Assembly (NCBI GenBank): GCA_947496355.1
Contig: CANMCO010000017.1
Span: forward strand, 1-54,256
Direction: 5' to 3'
DNA length: 54,256 nt
From: an uncultured Aquimarina sp.
Lineage (GTDB): Bacteria > Bacteroidota > Bacteroidia > Flavobacteriales > Flavobacteriaceae
Shown: piece after piece, positions 45,864 to 54,256 of the stretch
Numbering within the stretch: position 1 is the first letter of the stretch
Layout: each line of letters starts with the position of its first letter
Notes under the pieces: model-generated
Database searches by the model: none
Told to the model about the DNA's origin: nothing
What the model saw: only the letters and a program-made list of their open reading frames with translations
Made by a program: the position numbers and the translations under genes

Positions 45864-47081
45864 TTAAATTATTTCTGCAACTACAAATGTACTTCCACCT
45901 ACATAAACCACATCTCGATTTGTAGCACATTGTAAAGCAACATCATACGCTTCTTTCACAGAAGAATAATCTTGTCCTAGTAAATCAAACTTTAATGCTT
46001 TTTTTCTTAATTCTTTTTCTTCCAACCCACGAGGAATATCTGGTTTAGCAAAATAATAACGAGCAAATGTTGGAAAAAGCGCCAATATAGCATCCATATC
46101 TTTATCGCTTACAACTCCTAATACAATATGAAGCTCATCATAGGTTTCTTCGAGTAACTGCTTTAAAACCACCTCTAATCCATCAATATTATGTGCTGTA
46201 TCACAAATTACTTTAGGGTTTTGTCTCAAAATTTGCCATCTACCCAATAATCCAGTGTTTACAACCACATTTAAAAGACCATTTTGAACTGAATGTTTGT
46301 CAATTTTCCAACCTTTTTGTTCTAACACAACTATAGTTTGCAACACTGTCCTCACATTCTCTTCTTGATAATGTCCTTTCAAACCCGAAGAATATATCTC
46401 ATCCCTATAATTTACTGCAAAATATATATCGCTATTGCAAGTTTTAGCTTTTTCCTCAAATACTTTCTTTGTAGTAGCAGTAGCTCTTCCTATAATTACG
46501 GGAGTATTTTCTTTTATAATTCCAGCTTTTTCGCCTGCTATATCTTCCAATGTATTTCCTAGAAAGCGAGTATGATCTATTCCTATATTGGTAATTACTG
46601 AAACTTCTGGAGAAATAATATTTGTAGAATCCAGCCTACCTCCCAAACCTACTTCTATTACTGCAATATCCACATTGGATTCAGCAAAGTATTGAAAAGC
46701 CATTCCAACGGTCATCTCAAAAAAAGACAAATGATTTGCTTCAAAATAAGGCTTATGGTCTTCTATAAACTCTATAATTTCTTGTTCTGGTATCTTTTCG
46801 CCATTAATGCGAATACGTTCTCTAAAATCCTTTAAATGTGGTGAGGTGTATAATCCAACTTTATATCCTGCTTCTTGTAAAACCGAAGCCAGCAAATGAC
46901 TAGTAGACCCTTTTCCATTAGTACCCGCAACATGAACACTCTTGAATTTAGTTTCTGGATTATCTAGGTATTTTGCTAATTGAATAGTGTTATGAAGATC
47001 TACCTTGTATGCACTTGCTCCCTGACGTTGATACATGGGTAATTGGGCAAACATCCAGTCCAGGGTGTCGCTGTAAGTCAT
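45864..47081 (-). CDS. folC: Folylpolyglutamate synthase/dihydrofolate synthase
   Basis: This 405-residue Mur-ligase-type enzyme adds glutamate to dihydropteroate and to folates in the cytoplasm, using ATP. The ATP loop is HVAGTNGKGSTSHLLASVL (about 50-68). FxERIRINGE, VIEVGLGGRLDSTN, SVITNIGIDHTRFLGNTLEDIAGEKAGI and DTAHNIDG are further family motifs, and the length is normal. It is 7 nt from the TonB-like gene upstream and probably shares its transcript (tonB-folC order). Confidence 0.96.
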   Translation of the reverse strand: MTYSDTLDWMFAQLPMYQRQGASAYKVDLHNTIQLAKYLDNPETKFKSVHVAGTNGKGSTSHLLASVLQEAGYKVGLYTSPHLKDFRERIRINGEKIPEQEIIEFIEDHKPYFEANHLSFFEMTVGMAFQYFAESNVDIAVIEVGLGGRLDSTNIISPEVSVITNIGIDHTRFLGNTLEDIAGEKAGIIKENTPVIIGRATATTKKVFEEKAKTCNSDIYFAVNYRDEIYSSGLKGHYQEENVRTVLQTIVVLEQKGWKIDKHSVQNGLLNVVVNTGLLGRWQILRQNPKVICDTAHNIDGLEVVLKQLLEETYDELHIVLGVVSDKDMDAILALFPTFARYYFAKPDIPRGLEEKELRKKALKFDLLGQDYSSVKEAYDVALQCATNRDVVYVGGSTFVVAEII

Positions 47082-47088
47082 ATTCTTA

Positions 47089-47985
47089 TTATTCCGAAAG
47101 TTTAAACTGATAAATGATTGTTCCTACTTGTTTTACAGGCGCTTTAGAATCACTATTGAATCGTGTAGCCAAAGCAGCTTTTTTTGCTGGCCCCATTAAA
47201 CATGAAGCACTATTAGTTGTCCCTTTCATACCGGGAGTAGCTTTTACCACTTTACCAGTTTGATTTACTTCTATTTTTACTACAACAATACCAGATTCAT
47301 TACAATCCTGAACAAATTTTTCTTTATTAAGTGCTTTTCGGCCACCTAAACGATAATTCCCATCTCCATCCAATCCTTTTCCCGTTCCATAATATGATTT
47401 AGCATTAGGGTCTCCATCTGGTCTTCCTTTATCACCTGGAGATCGATTATTTCCTTCACCTCCTTTTGCCTGACCATCTGTCTTAGGACCATTAGAAAAG
47501 CTATTAAGAATATCCAAAGTAGATTTATCTGGTTTAGGATCTGGTTTCTTTTCTTCTGCCTTTTCTACAGGTTTTTCTTTTATTGTATTTGTTACCGGTG
47601 TTTTATTAGTAGGTTCTTTTGGTTTTTTCTTAGGTTTTTCAACCTTCTTTTTAGGTTTTTTCTTTAGCTTTTTATCGATTACTGGTGCATCTTCCAGATT
47701 TTGTGTAACTACCTTTTCTTTAATTTCTGGAGATTTCTCTTCAGGCTCTGGAGTTACTTTGGCAGATTCTGGTGTAGTATTTTTTGGTGCTGACTTAATG
47801 GGTTTTGTAGGCTGAACTTTACCTGATCCATTGTCTGTTGTACCAAAATTTACAGCTATTCCACTTTCTTCTTCTGGAACTATATAGCTAAGGCCAAGAT
47901 AAAACAACAAAAAGACAATCCCTACGTGCAAAAGTATGGTAAGCACAAAGGACTTTCTCTTATGTTTAGTATCTAGGTTCAGCAT
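47089..47985 (-). CDS. TonB-like energy transducer
   Basis: This 298-residue protein has an N-terminal membrane helix (about 12-31, FVLTILLHVGIVFLLFYLGLSYI), a long Pro/Lys/Glu-rich stretch spanning the periplasm (about 50-165), a Gly-rich part, and a C-terminal domain (about 225-298; GIVVVKIEVNQTGKVVKATPG, ending IIYQFKLSE) like TonB/TolA. With the ExbD and ExbB-like genes directly upstream it should transmit proton-motive force to outer-membrane processes. Whether it serves TonB-dependent receptors or a Tol-like system cannot be told from sequence alone. Confidence 0.85.
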   Translation of the reverse strand: MLNLDTKHKRKSFVLTILLHVGIVFLLFYLGLSYIVPEEESGIAVNFGTTDNGSGKVQPTKPIKSAPKNTTPESAKVTPEPEEKSPEIKEKVVTQNLEDAPVIDKKLKKKPKKKVEKPKKKPKEPTNKTPVTNTIKEKPVEKAEEKKPDPKPDKSTLDILNSFSNGPKTDGQAKGGEGNNRSPGDKGRPDGDPNAKSYYGTGKGLDGDGNYRLGGRKALNKEKFVQDCNESGIVVVKIEVNQTGKVVKATPGMKGTTNSASCLMGPAKKAALATRFNSDSKAPVKQVGTIIYQFKLSE

Positions 47986-47987
47986 AT

Positions 47988-48380
47988 TTAATCTGGTTTC
48001 ACAGCCAGTATAACTTTATATTTATTTCGATTTGCAATATCCATTACTCCTACTGCTTTTTCTATAGGAACACCTTCTTCTGCTCTTAGAATAATTGTGG
48101 GTTCATTCTGTCCTTCTAATCGAGACAGTAATTCAGATTCTAATCTGCTTTGACTAATACGTTCTTCATCAATATAATACTGAAGTTTATTTGTAATACT
48201 CACAGATATATTTTGAACATTAGAACTCTTTCCTTTTGCTTTTGGTAATATTAAATCCAACGCTTCTGGAGTAATCGCAGGCGATGTCAACAAAAAGAAA
48301 ACCAATAACAAGAATACTATGTCTGTCATAGACGACATACTAAACTCTGGACTAACTTTATTTCTTCCTCTTAAATTCAT
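47988..48380 (-). CDS. exbD: ExbD/TolR-family biopolymer transport protein
   Basis: This 130-residue protein has one N-terminal membrane helix (about 15-36) that carries the conserved proton-related Asp in SMTDIVFLLLVFFLL, and a periplasmic domain ending VILAVKPD. It pairs with ExbB (1 nt between genes) and the TonB-like protein (2 nt downstream) in an inner-membrane energy-transducing complex. Confidence 0.92.
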   Translation of the reverse strand: MNLRGRNKVSPEFSMSSMTDIVFLLLVFFLLTSPAITPEALDLILPKAKGKSSNVQNISVSITNKLQYYIDEERISQSRLESELLSRLEGQNEPTIILRAEEGVPIEKAVGVMDIANRNKYKVILAVKPD

Positions 48381-48381
48381 A

Positions 48382-49083
48382 TTAAGCAGGTTCGTTTAAC
48401 AAATCAAGAAAATCAACTGCATTGGCTTCCATACTATGAATAACCTTATCAGTACGTACTACAAGATGATTATATCCAATATAAGCGACAATACCAACAA
48501 CCAATCCTCCTACAGTGGTGGTCATGGCCGTATATATTCCTTCGGCCAAAACACCCATATCAGCAGTTCCTGAACTAGATGCTAGATTATGGAATGCCAA
48601 AATCATACCAATTACTGTTCCCAAGAAACCTATCATTGGAGCGGCACCCGCAACTGTAGCCAAAATACTAACATTCTTCTCTAGCTTATATACTTCTAGC
48701 CTACCTGCATTTTCGATCGCTTTATTAATATCTTCTAAAGAATGTCCTATTCTGGATATTCCTTTTTCAGTTAATCTAGCTACTGGATTATTGGTTTGAG
48801 CACATAAAATCTTGGCTGCCTCAATTTTACCGGTAGCGACATTATCTCGTATTTTACTCATAAAACTTTCATCATATTTAGAAGCTGCTTTTATTGCAAA
48901 AAGCCTTTCAAAATAGATATATACTGCTACAAACAGTAAAATAAAAAGAATAGATATGATAACAACAGCCCCGGTTCCTCCACTAAACAGGAGATCCATA
49001 ATGGATAATGTTTTCTCTTCTACTTCTGGGTTAACTTCTTTGGTGGTTTGGGCTATAGCACCAAGCATAGATAAATACGTCAT
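48382..49083 (-). CDS. exbB: ExbB/TolQ/MotA-family proton channel protein
   Basis: This 233-residue protein has three membrane helices: about 36-56 (AVVIISILFILLFVAVYIYF), 140-168 (VAGAAPMIGFLGTVIGMILAF) and 185-208 (TAMTTTVGGLVVGIVAYIGYN). The second and third carry the Gly/Thr-rich signature of the family. It forms the proton channel with ExbD and drives the TonB-like protein. It is the first gene of the exbB-exbD-tonB-folC group. Confidence 0.93.
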   Translation of the reverse strand: MTYLSMLGAIAQTTKEVNPEVEEKTLSIMDLLFSGGTGAVVIISILFILLFVAVYIYFERLFAIKAASKYDESFMSKIRDNVATGKIEAAKILCAQTNNPVARLTEKGISRIGHSLEDINKAIENAGRLEVYKLEKNVSILATVAGAAPMIGFLGTVIGMILAFHNLASSSGTADMGVLAEGIYTAMTTTVGGLVVGIVAYIGYNHLVVRTDKVIHSMEANAVDFLDLLNEPA

Positions 49084-49104
49084 TTTGATTTTGTTAATTT
49101 AGTA

Positions 49105-49118
49105 GTTAGTATACTAAC
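49105..49118. repeat. 14-bp perfect palindrome upstream of exbB
   Basis: GTTAGTATACTAAC lies 22 nt before the exbB start codon, in the 68-nt gap after nhaB. It could be an operator; no T run supports a terminator. Confidence 0.3.
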
Positions 49119-49151
49119 GTTATTTCAGTAGGTTAAGTATATCGTATCTCT

Positions 49152-50678
49152 TTATAATATATATATAATTCCTAATAAACCAATCACTCCAAGTACTATT
49201 GTATAAGGAAATGCCATTTTTACCATCTTGGTATATGACAAACCAATTAAAGGAGCCAAAGAAGAGGTTAGTAAAAATAAGAACGCCGCCTGACCGTTAG
49301 GTGTTGCAACACTAGGTAGATTTGTTCCTGTATTAATAGCAATAGCTAATTTTTCAAATTGATCTCTGGTTATTGCCCCATTATCAAAAGCTTGCTTTAC
49401 CTCACCAATATATACAGTAGCCACAAAGACATTATCGCTAATCATAGATAATACTCCATTAGCAACATAGAACATCGCAGGTTGATCTTCGGGTTTCATT
49501 GTTAATGCCCAATCGATTATAGGAGTAAACAAATGTTGATCATGAATCATGGCAACAATAACAAAAAACACTACTAACAAACCAGTAAATGGTAATGCTT
49601 CTTCAAATGCTTTTCCTAGTTGATGTTCTTCGGTAATTCCCATGAAAGCCGTTTGAACAATGATTAGTGCCAATCCAATAAATCCAACTGGCGCCAAATG
49701 CAGTGCTAAACCAATAATTAAAAGTATTGCTGATATTGCTTGTACAAGTAAACCATATTTAGATTTATCAGACCTGTTGGCATCTTCTTCTTCAGTATAA
49801 CTTTCTATAATTTTTCTTGCTACATCAGGTAATTTTGCTCCAAAACCAAATGAGCTGGTAGCTTCCAAAATTACTGTGGTAAGCAGTCCTGCAGCCAAAA
49901 CAGGAAGTGCAATTGGTGCCATTTTAATGAAAAATTCTATAAAATCCCATCCCATTCGCTCACCTATGAGTAAATTTTGAGGCTCACCCACGAGCGTACA
50001 AACTCCTCCAAGTGCAGTACCTACTACTCCATGCATTACTAAACTTCTCAAAAAGCTTCTAAATTGCTCAAGAGTCTCACCACTTAGTTCTTTTCTATCA
50101 AGTACTCCACTCTCATCATAATCTCCTGATCCAGAATGAATTTTATGATACACTCCATAAAACCCAACCGCTACACTTATTAAAACAGCAGTTACTGTCA
50201 AAGCATCTAAAAATGCAGAAAGTACTGCCGCCAAGAATACGAACAATAGAGACAATATCATTTTTGATTTTATTTTTGTAAAAACTTTACTGAAAATATA
50301 CATCAGTAGGGGTTTCATAAAATAAATCCCGGCAACCATAAATACGAGCAGTAAAATAACTTCAAGATTTTGTTCAACTTCAAGTAACACTCCTCCTTTA
50401 ATTCCCTTTCCTAATTCGTCAAGCAAAACTTTTCCATGATCCATTTTATACATTGGGTGGGTTAACCCAAGAGCCAAAGCTTCTATTGCTAATATACCCC
50501 CAGATTGCAAGGGGTAACACTTTAAAGCCATTGCCAGGGTAAAAATAAACTCTCCAATAAATAACCAAGCTGTAACTGTTGGCCCTAAAACGAAATATGA
50601 AAATACATTGAAAATTAAAAACCCAATCATTACGGCCTTGAACCATTTTGGACTACTCCCTAAAAAATACTTAAACAT
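49152..50678 (-). CDS. nhaB: Na+/H+ antiporter NhaB
   Basis: This 508-residue inner-membrane protein with about twelve helices exports sodium in exchange for protons. Recognisable NhaB stretches are FLGSSPKWFKAVMIGFLIFN at the N-terminus, FLDALTVTAVLISV, GTALGGVCTLVGEPQNLLIG, DNVFVATVYIGEVK and NTGTNLPSVATPNGQAAFLFLL. Length agrees with the family. It follows the amino-acid dehydrogenase gene by 26 nt on the same strand. A sodium exporter fits a marine organism. Confidence 0.94.
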   Translation of the reverse strand: MFKYFLGSSPKWFKAVMIGFLIFNVFSYFVLGPTVTAWLFIGEFIFTLAMALKCYPLQSGGILAIEALALGLTHPMYKMDHGKVLLDELGKGIKGGVLLEVEQNLEVILLLVFMVAGIYFMKPLLMYIFSKVFTKIKSKMILSLLFVFLAAVLSAFLDALTVTAVLISVAVGFYGVYHKIHSGSGDYDESGVLDRKELSGETLEQFRSFLRSLVMHGVVGTALGGVCTLVGEPQNLLIGERMGWDFIEFFIKMAPIALPVLAAGLLTTVILEATSSFGFGAKLPDVARKIIESYTEEEDANRSDKSKYGLLVQAISAILLIIGLALHLAPVGFIGLALIIVQTAFMGITEEHQLGKAFEEALPFTGLLVVFFVIVAMIHDQHLFTPIIDWALTMKPEDQPAMFYVANGVLSMISDNVFVATVYIGEVKQAFDNGAITRDQFEKLAIAINTGTNLPSVATPNGQAAFLFLLTSSLAPLIGLSYTKMVKMAFPYTIVLGVIGLLGIIYIL

Positions 50679-50704
50679 AGTTGTACTTAGTTATTCGATT
50701 AATA

Positions 50705-51931
50705 CTACAATAGCTGTTTGAGTGCTATTTCAAATGCTGTTTTACTTATGTTAGTTTTTGCTTGTTTGGCACTGTAAGTGTTTTGAATCGCTTTCTTTAT
50801 AGTTTCAGAAGTATCCATAAAGATTGCTTCATCCGTCATTTGTACTTTTCGCTCCATGAAATAGGCAAAAACTCTTGCCATTCCACAATTAGAAATAAAA
50901 TCTGGTATCAAACTTACACGTTCATCTGTATACTCCATTATTGGTCCAAAAAATATTTCTTTATCTGCAAACGGAACATTAGCTCCACAGGAAATAACTT
51001 CTAAACCAGAATCGATCATCCTAGTAATCTGATCCTTTGTAATTAATCGAGATGCTGCACATGGGGCAAAAATTTCTGTTGGCAAAGACCAAATTTTATC
51101 ATTTAATTCGTCGAACGGAATTAATGTTTTACTATATAGCTTATTTCCTTTTTTATTTAAATATAGCTCTTTTATCTCTTCAAAAGAAAAACCGTCTTCC
51201 TTTATAAGTCCGCCTGCATGATCAATAATCCCAACTACCTTAGCTCCCATTTCTGAAAGATAATATGCCGCTGCGGATCCTACATTTCCAAAGCCCTGTA
51301 CAACAGCTCTTTTACCTTTTACATCACCTCCATAAATCTCATAATAATGCCTTGCCGCTTCTGCTACACCATATCCCGTAATCATATCCGCCACTGTGTA
51401 CTTTTTGGATACATCTGGTGAAAAAGTGGTATTTTCTAACACCTTAATAACACCTTGGCGTAATTGTCCTATTCTATTTATCTTATCAGCTTCTGTAGGT
51501 TGAAAATGACCATTAAAAACCCCTTCCTGAGGGTGCCACACTCCACATTCTTCGGTTATTGGAATTACCTCATGAATTTCATCAACATTAAGGTCTCCTC
51601 CAGTTCCATAATAACTTTTTAATAATGGAGACACTGCTTTGTACCACCTTTTTAAAACATCCTTTTTGCGTGGATCATTTGGATCGAAATTAATCCCTGA
51701 TTTTGCACCACCAATTGCGGGACCCGAAACTGTGAATTTCACTTCCATTGTTTTTGCCAAAGAAAGGACCTCATTTTTGTCTAATCCCTCGCGCATTCTA
51801 GTACCACCACCAGCAGCACCACCACGTAATGAATTTATAACGGTCCAACCTTCAGCTTCGGTTTCAGAATCACGCCAATTAAAAACAATTTCTGGCGCTT
51901 TGTTTTCGTATTTTTTTAATAAATCTTTCAT
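50705..51931 (-). CDS. Glu/Leu/Phe/Val dehydrogenase
   Basis: This 408-residue NAD(P)-dependent amino-acid dehydrogenase interconverts an L-amino acid with the 2-oxo acid and ammonia. The N-terminal catalytic part has GGGTRMREGLDKNEVLSLAK and GPAIGGAKSGINFDP, with the active-site Lys in GGAKSG, and GTGGDLNVDE. The C-terminal Rossmann part has VQGFGNVGSAAAYYLSEMGA and FAPCAASRLIT. The substrate within Glu/Leu/Phe/Val cannot be fixed by eye. Confidence 0.92.
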   Translation of the reverse strand: MKDLLKKYENKAPEIVFNWRDSETEAEGWTVINSLRGGAAGGGTRMREGLDKNEVLSLAKTMEVKFTVSGPAIGGAKSGINFDPNDPRKKDVLKRWYKAVSPLLKSYYGTGGDLNVDEIHEVIPITEECGVWHPQEGVFNGHFQPTEADKINRIGQLRQGVIKVLENTTFSPDVSKKYTVADMITGYGVAEAARHYYEIYGGDVKGKRAVVQGFGNVGSAAAYYLSEMGAKVVGIIDHAGGLIKEDGFSFEEIKELYLNKKGNKLYSKTLIPFDELNDKIWSLPTEIFAPCAASRLITKDQITRMIDSGLEVISCGANVPFADKEIFFGPIMEYTDERVSLIPDFISNCGMARVFAYFMERKVQMTDEAIFMDTSETIKKAIQNTYSAKQAKTNISKTAFEIALKQLL

Positions 51932-52009
51932 TTATAAAATTTCAACTTATTGAATAATTAACTCTGTGTCCAAAAAACAATTTCAATTGTTTTTGATACT
52001 TTAATAAAA

Positions 52010-52029
52010 ATAACCCTCCTAAGCGGAGG
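52010..52029 (-). terminator. GC-rich hairpin with T-rich tail in the dehydrogenase leader
   Basis: On the minus strand CCTCC GCTTA GGAGG is followed by GTTATTTTTATT. It sits about 85 nt before the dehydrogenase start and would be inside its mRNA if the box at 52094 is the promoter, so it could be an attenuator. A chance hairpin is also possible. Confidence 0.35.
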
Positions 52030-52272
52030 TCAACGTTGAGTCATATTAAAATGGTATTACAATAAACTGAACTATAATTAAAATCTGTTCTCACAAATAT
52101 AAAAAACTAAATATGGCTAAGGCTTAAATAAAAATAAAAATATATTAATAAAAACAGATGCATATCAAATCAAATTCATTCTCTAAATCTTACAATAATT
52201 ATCAAGAATTTAATATTAAAAAATGATTACACCAAAAAACCAAAAAAACACTAAAACTATCATATTATCACT

Positions 52273-52280
52273 TATATTTG
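52273..52280 (+). promoter_or_regulatory. TATATTTG -7-like box of the acyl-CoA dehydrogenase gene
   Basis: An exact TAnnTTTG match 93 nt before the chosen start. No convincing -33 TTG is seen at the usual distance. Confidence 0.35.
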
Positions 52281-52373
52281 TAGGATTATTAAAATTATCG
52301 GGGTTATCTCGATTTATTTTCATCAAAAAGTACGAATTGCGTGTTATGCGCGCACAGTAAATTACAACAAAAC

Positions 52374-53516
52374 ATGGACTTTAAACTATCCGAAGAACAA
52401 TTAATGATACGAGATGCTGCTCGTGATTTTGCAAAATCTGAATTACTACCAGGAGTAATTGAACGTGATAATAAGCAAGAATTCCCAACACAACAAGTAA
52501 AAAGAATGGGAGAGCTTGGATTTTTAGGAATGATGGCTTCTCCGGAATATGGTGGTGGTGGAATGGATACTGTTTCTTATGTTTTGGTAATGGAAGAGCT
52601 GTCTAAAATTGATGCATCGTGCTCTGTAATTGTATCTGTAAATAATTCATTGGTTTGCTGGGGTCTTGATACATATGGAACTCCTGAGCAAAAAGAGAAG
52701 TATCTAAACAAGTTGACCACCGGAGAATCTATTGGAGCTTTTTGTCTTTCTGAACCAGAAGCAGGAAGTGATGCTACATCTCAAAAAACTACAGCAATTG
52801 ACAAAGGTGATCACTATATCCTTAACGGTACTAAAAACTGGATTACAAATGGTGGATCTGCAGATTATTACCTAGTTATTGCTCAAACAGATAAGGATAA
52901 AAAACATAGAGGAATCAATGCATTTATTGTAGAAAAAGGATGGGAAGGATTTGAAATAGGTCCTAAGGAAGATAAATTAGGAATTAGAGGTAGTGATACA
53001 CATTCTCTTATTTTTAATGATGTAAAAGTACCCAAAGAAAATCGAATCGGTGAAGATGGTTTTGGGTTTAAGTTTGCGATGAAGACCCTAGCGGGAGGAC
53101 GTATTGGAATTGCAGCTCAAGCTTTAGGTATTGCAGCTGGAGCATATGAATTAGCTAAAGAATATGCTAAAGTTCGTAAAGCTTTTGGTACCGAAATTAT
53201 GAATCACCAAGCAATCGCTTTCAAACTTGCCGATATGCATGTACAAATCGAAGCTGCGAGAATGCTAGTATATAAAGCTGCAATGGATAAAGACAATCAT
53301 GAAGACTATGATTTATCTGGTGCAATGGCAAAATTAGTCGCTTCGCAAGCTGCTATGGATGTTAGTATAGAAGCTGTTCAGGTACATGGTGGAAATGGTT
53401 TTGTAAAGGAATATCACGTAGAACGATTAATGAGAGATGCTAAAATCACTCAGATTTATGAAGGAACCAGTGAAATTCAGAAAATTGTAATCTCTAGAAG
53501 TATACTTAAAGATTAA
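52374..53516 (+). CDS. Acyl-CoA dehydrogenase
   Basis: This 380-residue flavoenzyme oxidises acyl-CoA to enoyl-CoA in fatty-acid or branched-chain amino-acid breakdown. Marks of the family are MDFKLSEEQLMIRDAARDFA at the start, FCLSEPEAGSDATSQKTTA, NGTKNWITNGGSADYYLV, the FAD-binding stretch near RKAFGTEIMNHQAIAFKLADM, and RLMRDAKITQIYEGTSEIQ, where the Glu of YEGTSE is the usual catalytic base. I chose the ATG at 52374; an ATG 33 nt upstream would add MLCAHSKLQQN, which does not look like part of the family. Likely a short-chain enzyme. It is a single gene with its own terminator. Confidence 0.94.
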   Translation: MDFKLSEEQLMIRDAARDFAKSELLPGVIERDNKQEFPTQQVKRMGELGFLGMMASPEYGGGGMDTVSYVLVMEELSKIDASCSVIVSVNNSLVCWGLDTYGTPEQKEKYLNKLTTGESIGAFCLSEPEAGSDATSQKTTAIDKGDHYILNGTKNWITNGGSADYYLVIAQTDKDKKHRGINAFIVEKGWEGFEIGPKEDKLGIRGSDTHSLIFNDVKVPKENRIGEDGFGFKFAMKTLAGGRIGIAAQALGIAAGAYELAKEYAKVRKAFGTEIMNHQAIAFKLADMHVQIEAARMLVYKAAMDKDNHEDYDLSGAMAKLVASQAAMDVSIEAVQVHGGNGFVKEYHVERLMRDAKITQIYEGTSEIQKIVISRSILKD

Positions 53517-53538
53517 GTAGTTAAAGAATTTTTATCAT

Positions 53539-53568
53539 AAAAAGCCTAAATCAAAATTTAGGCTTTTT
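53539..53568. terminator. Bidirectional intrinsic terminator between convergent genes
   Basis: AAAAAGCCTAAAT and ATTTAGGCTTTTT form a 13-bp stem with a CAAA loop, followed by ATTTTT on the plus strand. It ends the acyl-CoA dehydrogenase and, from the other side, the thioredoxin-like gene, whose stop codon touches it. Confidence 0.85.
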
Positions 53569-54079
53569 ATTTTTCATTCATTTGACCATCGGAAAACAAA
53601 ACATCAATTTCTTCAAAAGTAGGTTTCCCTATTAATTTCCCTTCTGGGGAGATCAAAAATTTAGCAGGAATTGCAGAAACACCATATTTCCTAGCGATTG
53701 CAGATAGCATAACAAAACTATTCTGATCCACAATTTGGTTTTTCCAAATAAATCCATCCTTCTTGGCCACTTTTTCCCATGATGATGCATCTTTTTCAAG
53801 CGCAACTGTTACTATGGTGAGTTTTTCAGAATATTTTTGATGCAGTGCTACTAATTTTGGATTTTCCTTTCTACAAGGAGGACACCACGAACCCCAAAAA
53901 TCTAATAAAACATACTTTCCTTGTAAATTAGATAGTTTAAATTCAGTGCCATCTATAAGAGTCGCTTCAAAATCAGGAGCCTGCTCCCCATCTTCTGCTG
54001 ACGAATATTTAACCGAGAGATAGAATATACCACAGATAACAATTATTCCAGGTATTAAGTATCGAAATAGCTTTTTCAT
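53567..54079 (-). CDS. TlpA-like thiol-disulfide oxidoreductase
   Basis: A thioredoxin-fold protein of about 170 residues held in or exported across the inner membrane by an N-terminal hydrophobic segment (YLIPGIIVICGIFYLSV). The catalytic motif is WCPPC in DFWGSWCPPCRKENP, preceded by the TlpA pattern PDFEATLIDGTEFKLSNLQGKYVLLDFWG and followed by the cis-Pro region VSAIPAKFLISPEG. It should reduce or exchange disulfides in the periplasm. I chose the ATG followed by KKLFRYL; an ATG ten codons upstream (54107-54109) is possible but adds residues in front of the signal. Confidence 0.88.
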   Translation of the reverse strand: MKKLFRYLIPGIIVICGIFYLSVKYSSAEDGEQAPDFEATLIDGTEFKLSNLQGKYVLLDFWGSWCPPCRKENPKLVALHQKYSEKLTIVTVALEKDASSWEKVAKKDGFIWKNQIVDQNSFVMLSAIARKYGVSAIPAKFLISPEGKLIGKPTFEEIDVLFSDGQMNEK

Positions 54080-54191
54080 AAAATTATCTGACAATAGTAA
54101 CGTGCTCATGCAGTTACTAAAATAATGATTCTGTAGAATTTATTCTCATAATTTCTTCTACTCCAAATTTACTGTTTCATTTTTTGGGTAT

Positions 54192-54225
54192 AAAAAAACC
54201 CTTCATCGGTATTGATGAAGGGTTT
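54192..54225 (-). terminator. Intrinsic terminator of the rRNA operon
   Basis: On the minus strand AAACCCTTCATC and GATGAAGGGTTT (12-bp stem, 6-nt loop) are followed by a run of T. It lies directly behind the 5S rRNA end. Confidence 0.9.
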
Positions 54226-54230
54226 CAAGG

Positions 54231-54256
54231 AAGGCGGTGACCTACTCTCCCACGAT
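54231..54256 (-). rRNA. 5S rRNA, 3' end only
   Basis: The minus strand reads ATCGTGGGAGAGTAGGTCAC then CGCCTT, the typical last part of a flavobacterial 5S rRNA. The remainder of the gene and the rRNA operon lie beyond the right edge. Confidence 0.85.

Larger units (their letters stand above)
51932..52373. other. 442-nt divergent intergenic region
   Basis: Lies between the leftward dehydrogenase gene and the rightward acyl-CoA dehydrogenase gene. It holds an inverted repeat AAAAACAATT/AATTGTTTTT (51973-51994), a GC-rich hairpin (52015-52029), CAAATATA (a minus-strand TATATTTG box, 52094-52101) and a plus-strand TATATTTG (52273-52280). No coding frame is seen. Confidence 0.6.

Overview
The window looks like a low-GC chromosomal segment of a marine Flavobacteriia member (Aquimarina-like is a guess). 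The signs are TAnnTTTG-type promoters, a UpxY-type NusG paralogue, a membrane-anchored TPR-AraC regulator, Bacteroidetes-style GG-leader peptides, and core genes (folC, exbB/exbD/tonB, nhaB, amino-acid dehydrogenase, 5S rRNA) of flavobacterial type.

Region 1 (1-37560, all minus strand) is one very long biosynthetic operon that runs off the left edge. It is read from right to left. A UpxY/RfaH-like antiterminator comes first. Next are a three-module NRPS, a two-module NRPS whose glycine-type adenylation domain is interrupted by a luciferase-like monooxygenase, a KS-AT-KR-ACP PKS, a one-module NRPS, and an O-carbamoyltransferase. Then come two free-standing condensation proteins (one lacking the catalytic His), an Asp/Glu racemase, and two A-T-C type NRPSs, the last of them cut by the window edge. 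If the order is collinear, the product would be a hybrid peptide-polyketide near Ala - Ile/Val - Ala - Leu-like - (oxidised?) Gly - malonyl unit - Ala - two further residues, possibly acidic and D-configured, and carbamoylated. No thioesterase, MbtH protein or exporter is seen; these may lie beyond the left edge.

Region 2 (37561-45051) is regulatory and small-peptide territory. It holds a long leader and intergenic stretch, a TPR-AraC membrane regulator, two unlisted paralogous GG-leader precursor peptides each ending in Cys, an exported prolyl oligopeptidase, and a lipoprotein LanC-like cyclase with a Cys-Cys-Gly zinc motif. No dehydratase is present. A GAAAAC(A/G)GAC-type motif occurs both upstream of the peptides and upstream of the NRPS operon promoter, so the regulator may link the two systems.

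Region 3 (45052-54256) is mostly housekeeping: a small four-helix membrane protein, tRNA-Val(UAC), folC, a TonB-ExbD-ExbB operon, nhaB with a Glu/Leu/Phe/Val dehydrogenase, an acyl-CoA dehydrogenase, a TlpA-like thioredoxin, and the 3' end of a 5S rRNA with its terminator at the right edge.

Functions come from reading motifs by eye. Adenylation specificities were read by hand alignment to GrsA and are tentative. Domain borders are approximate.
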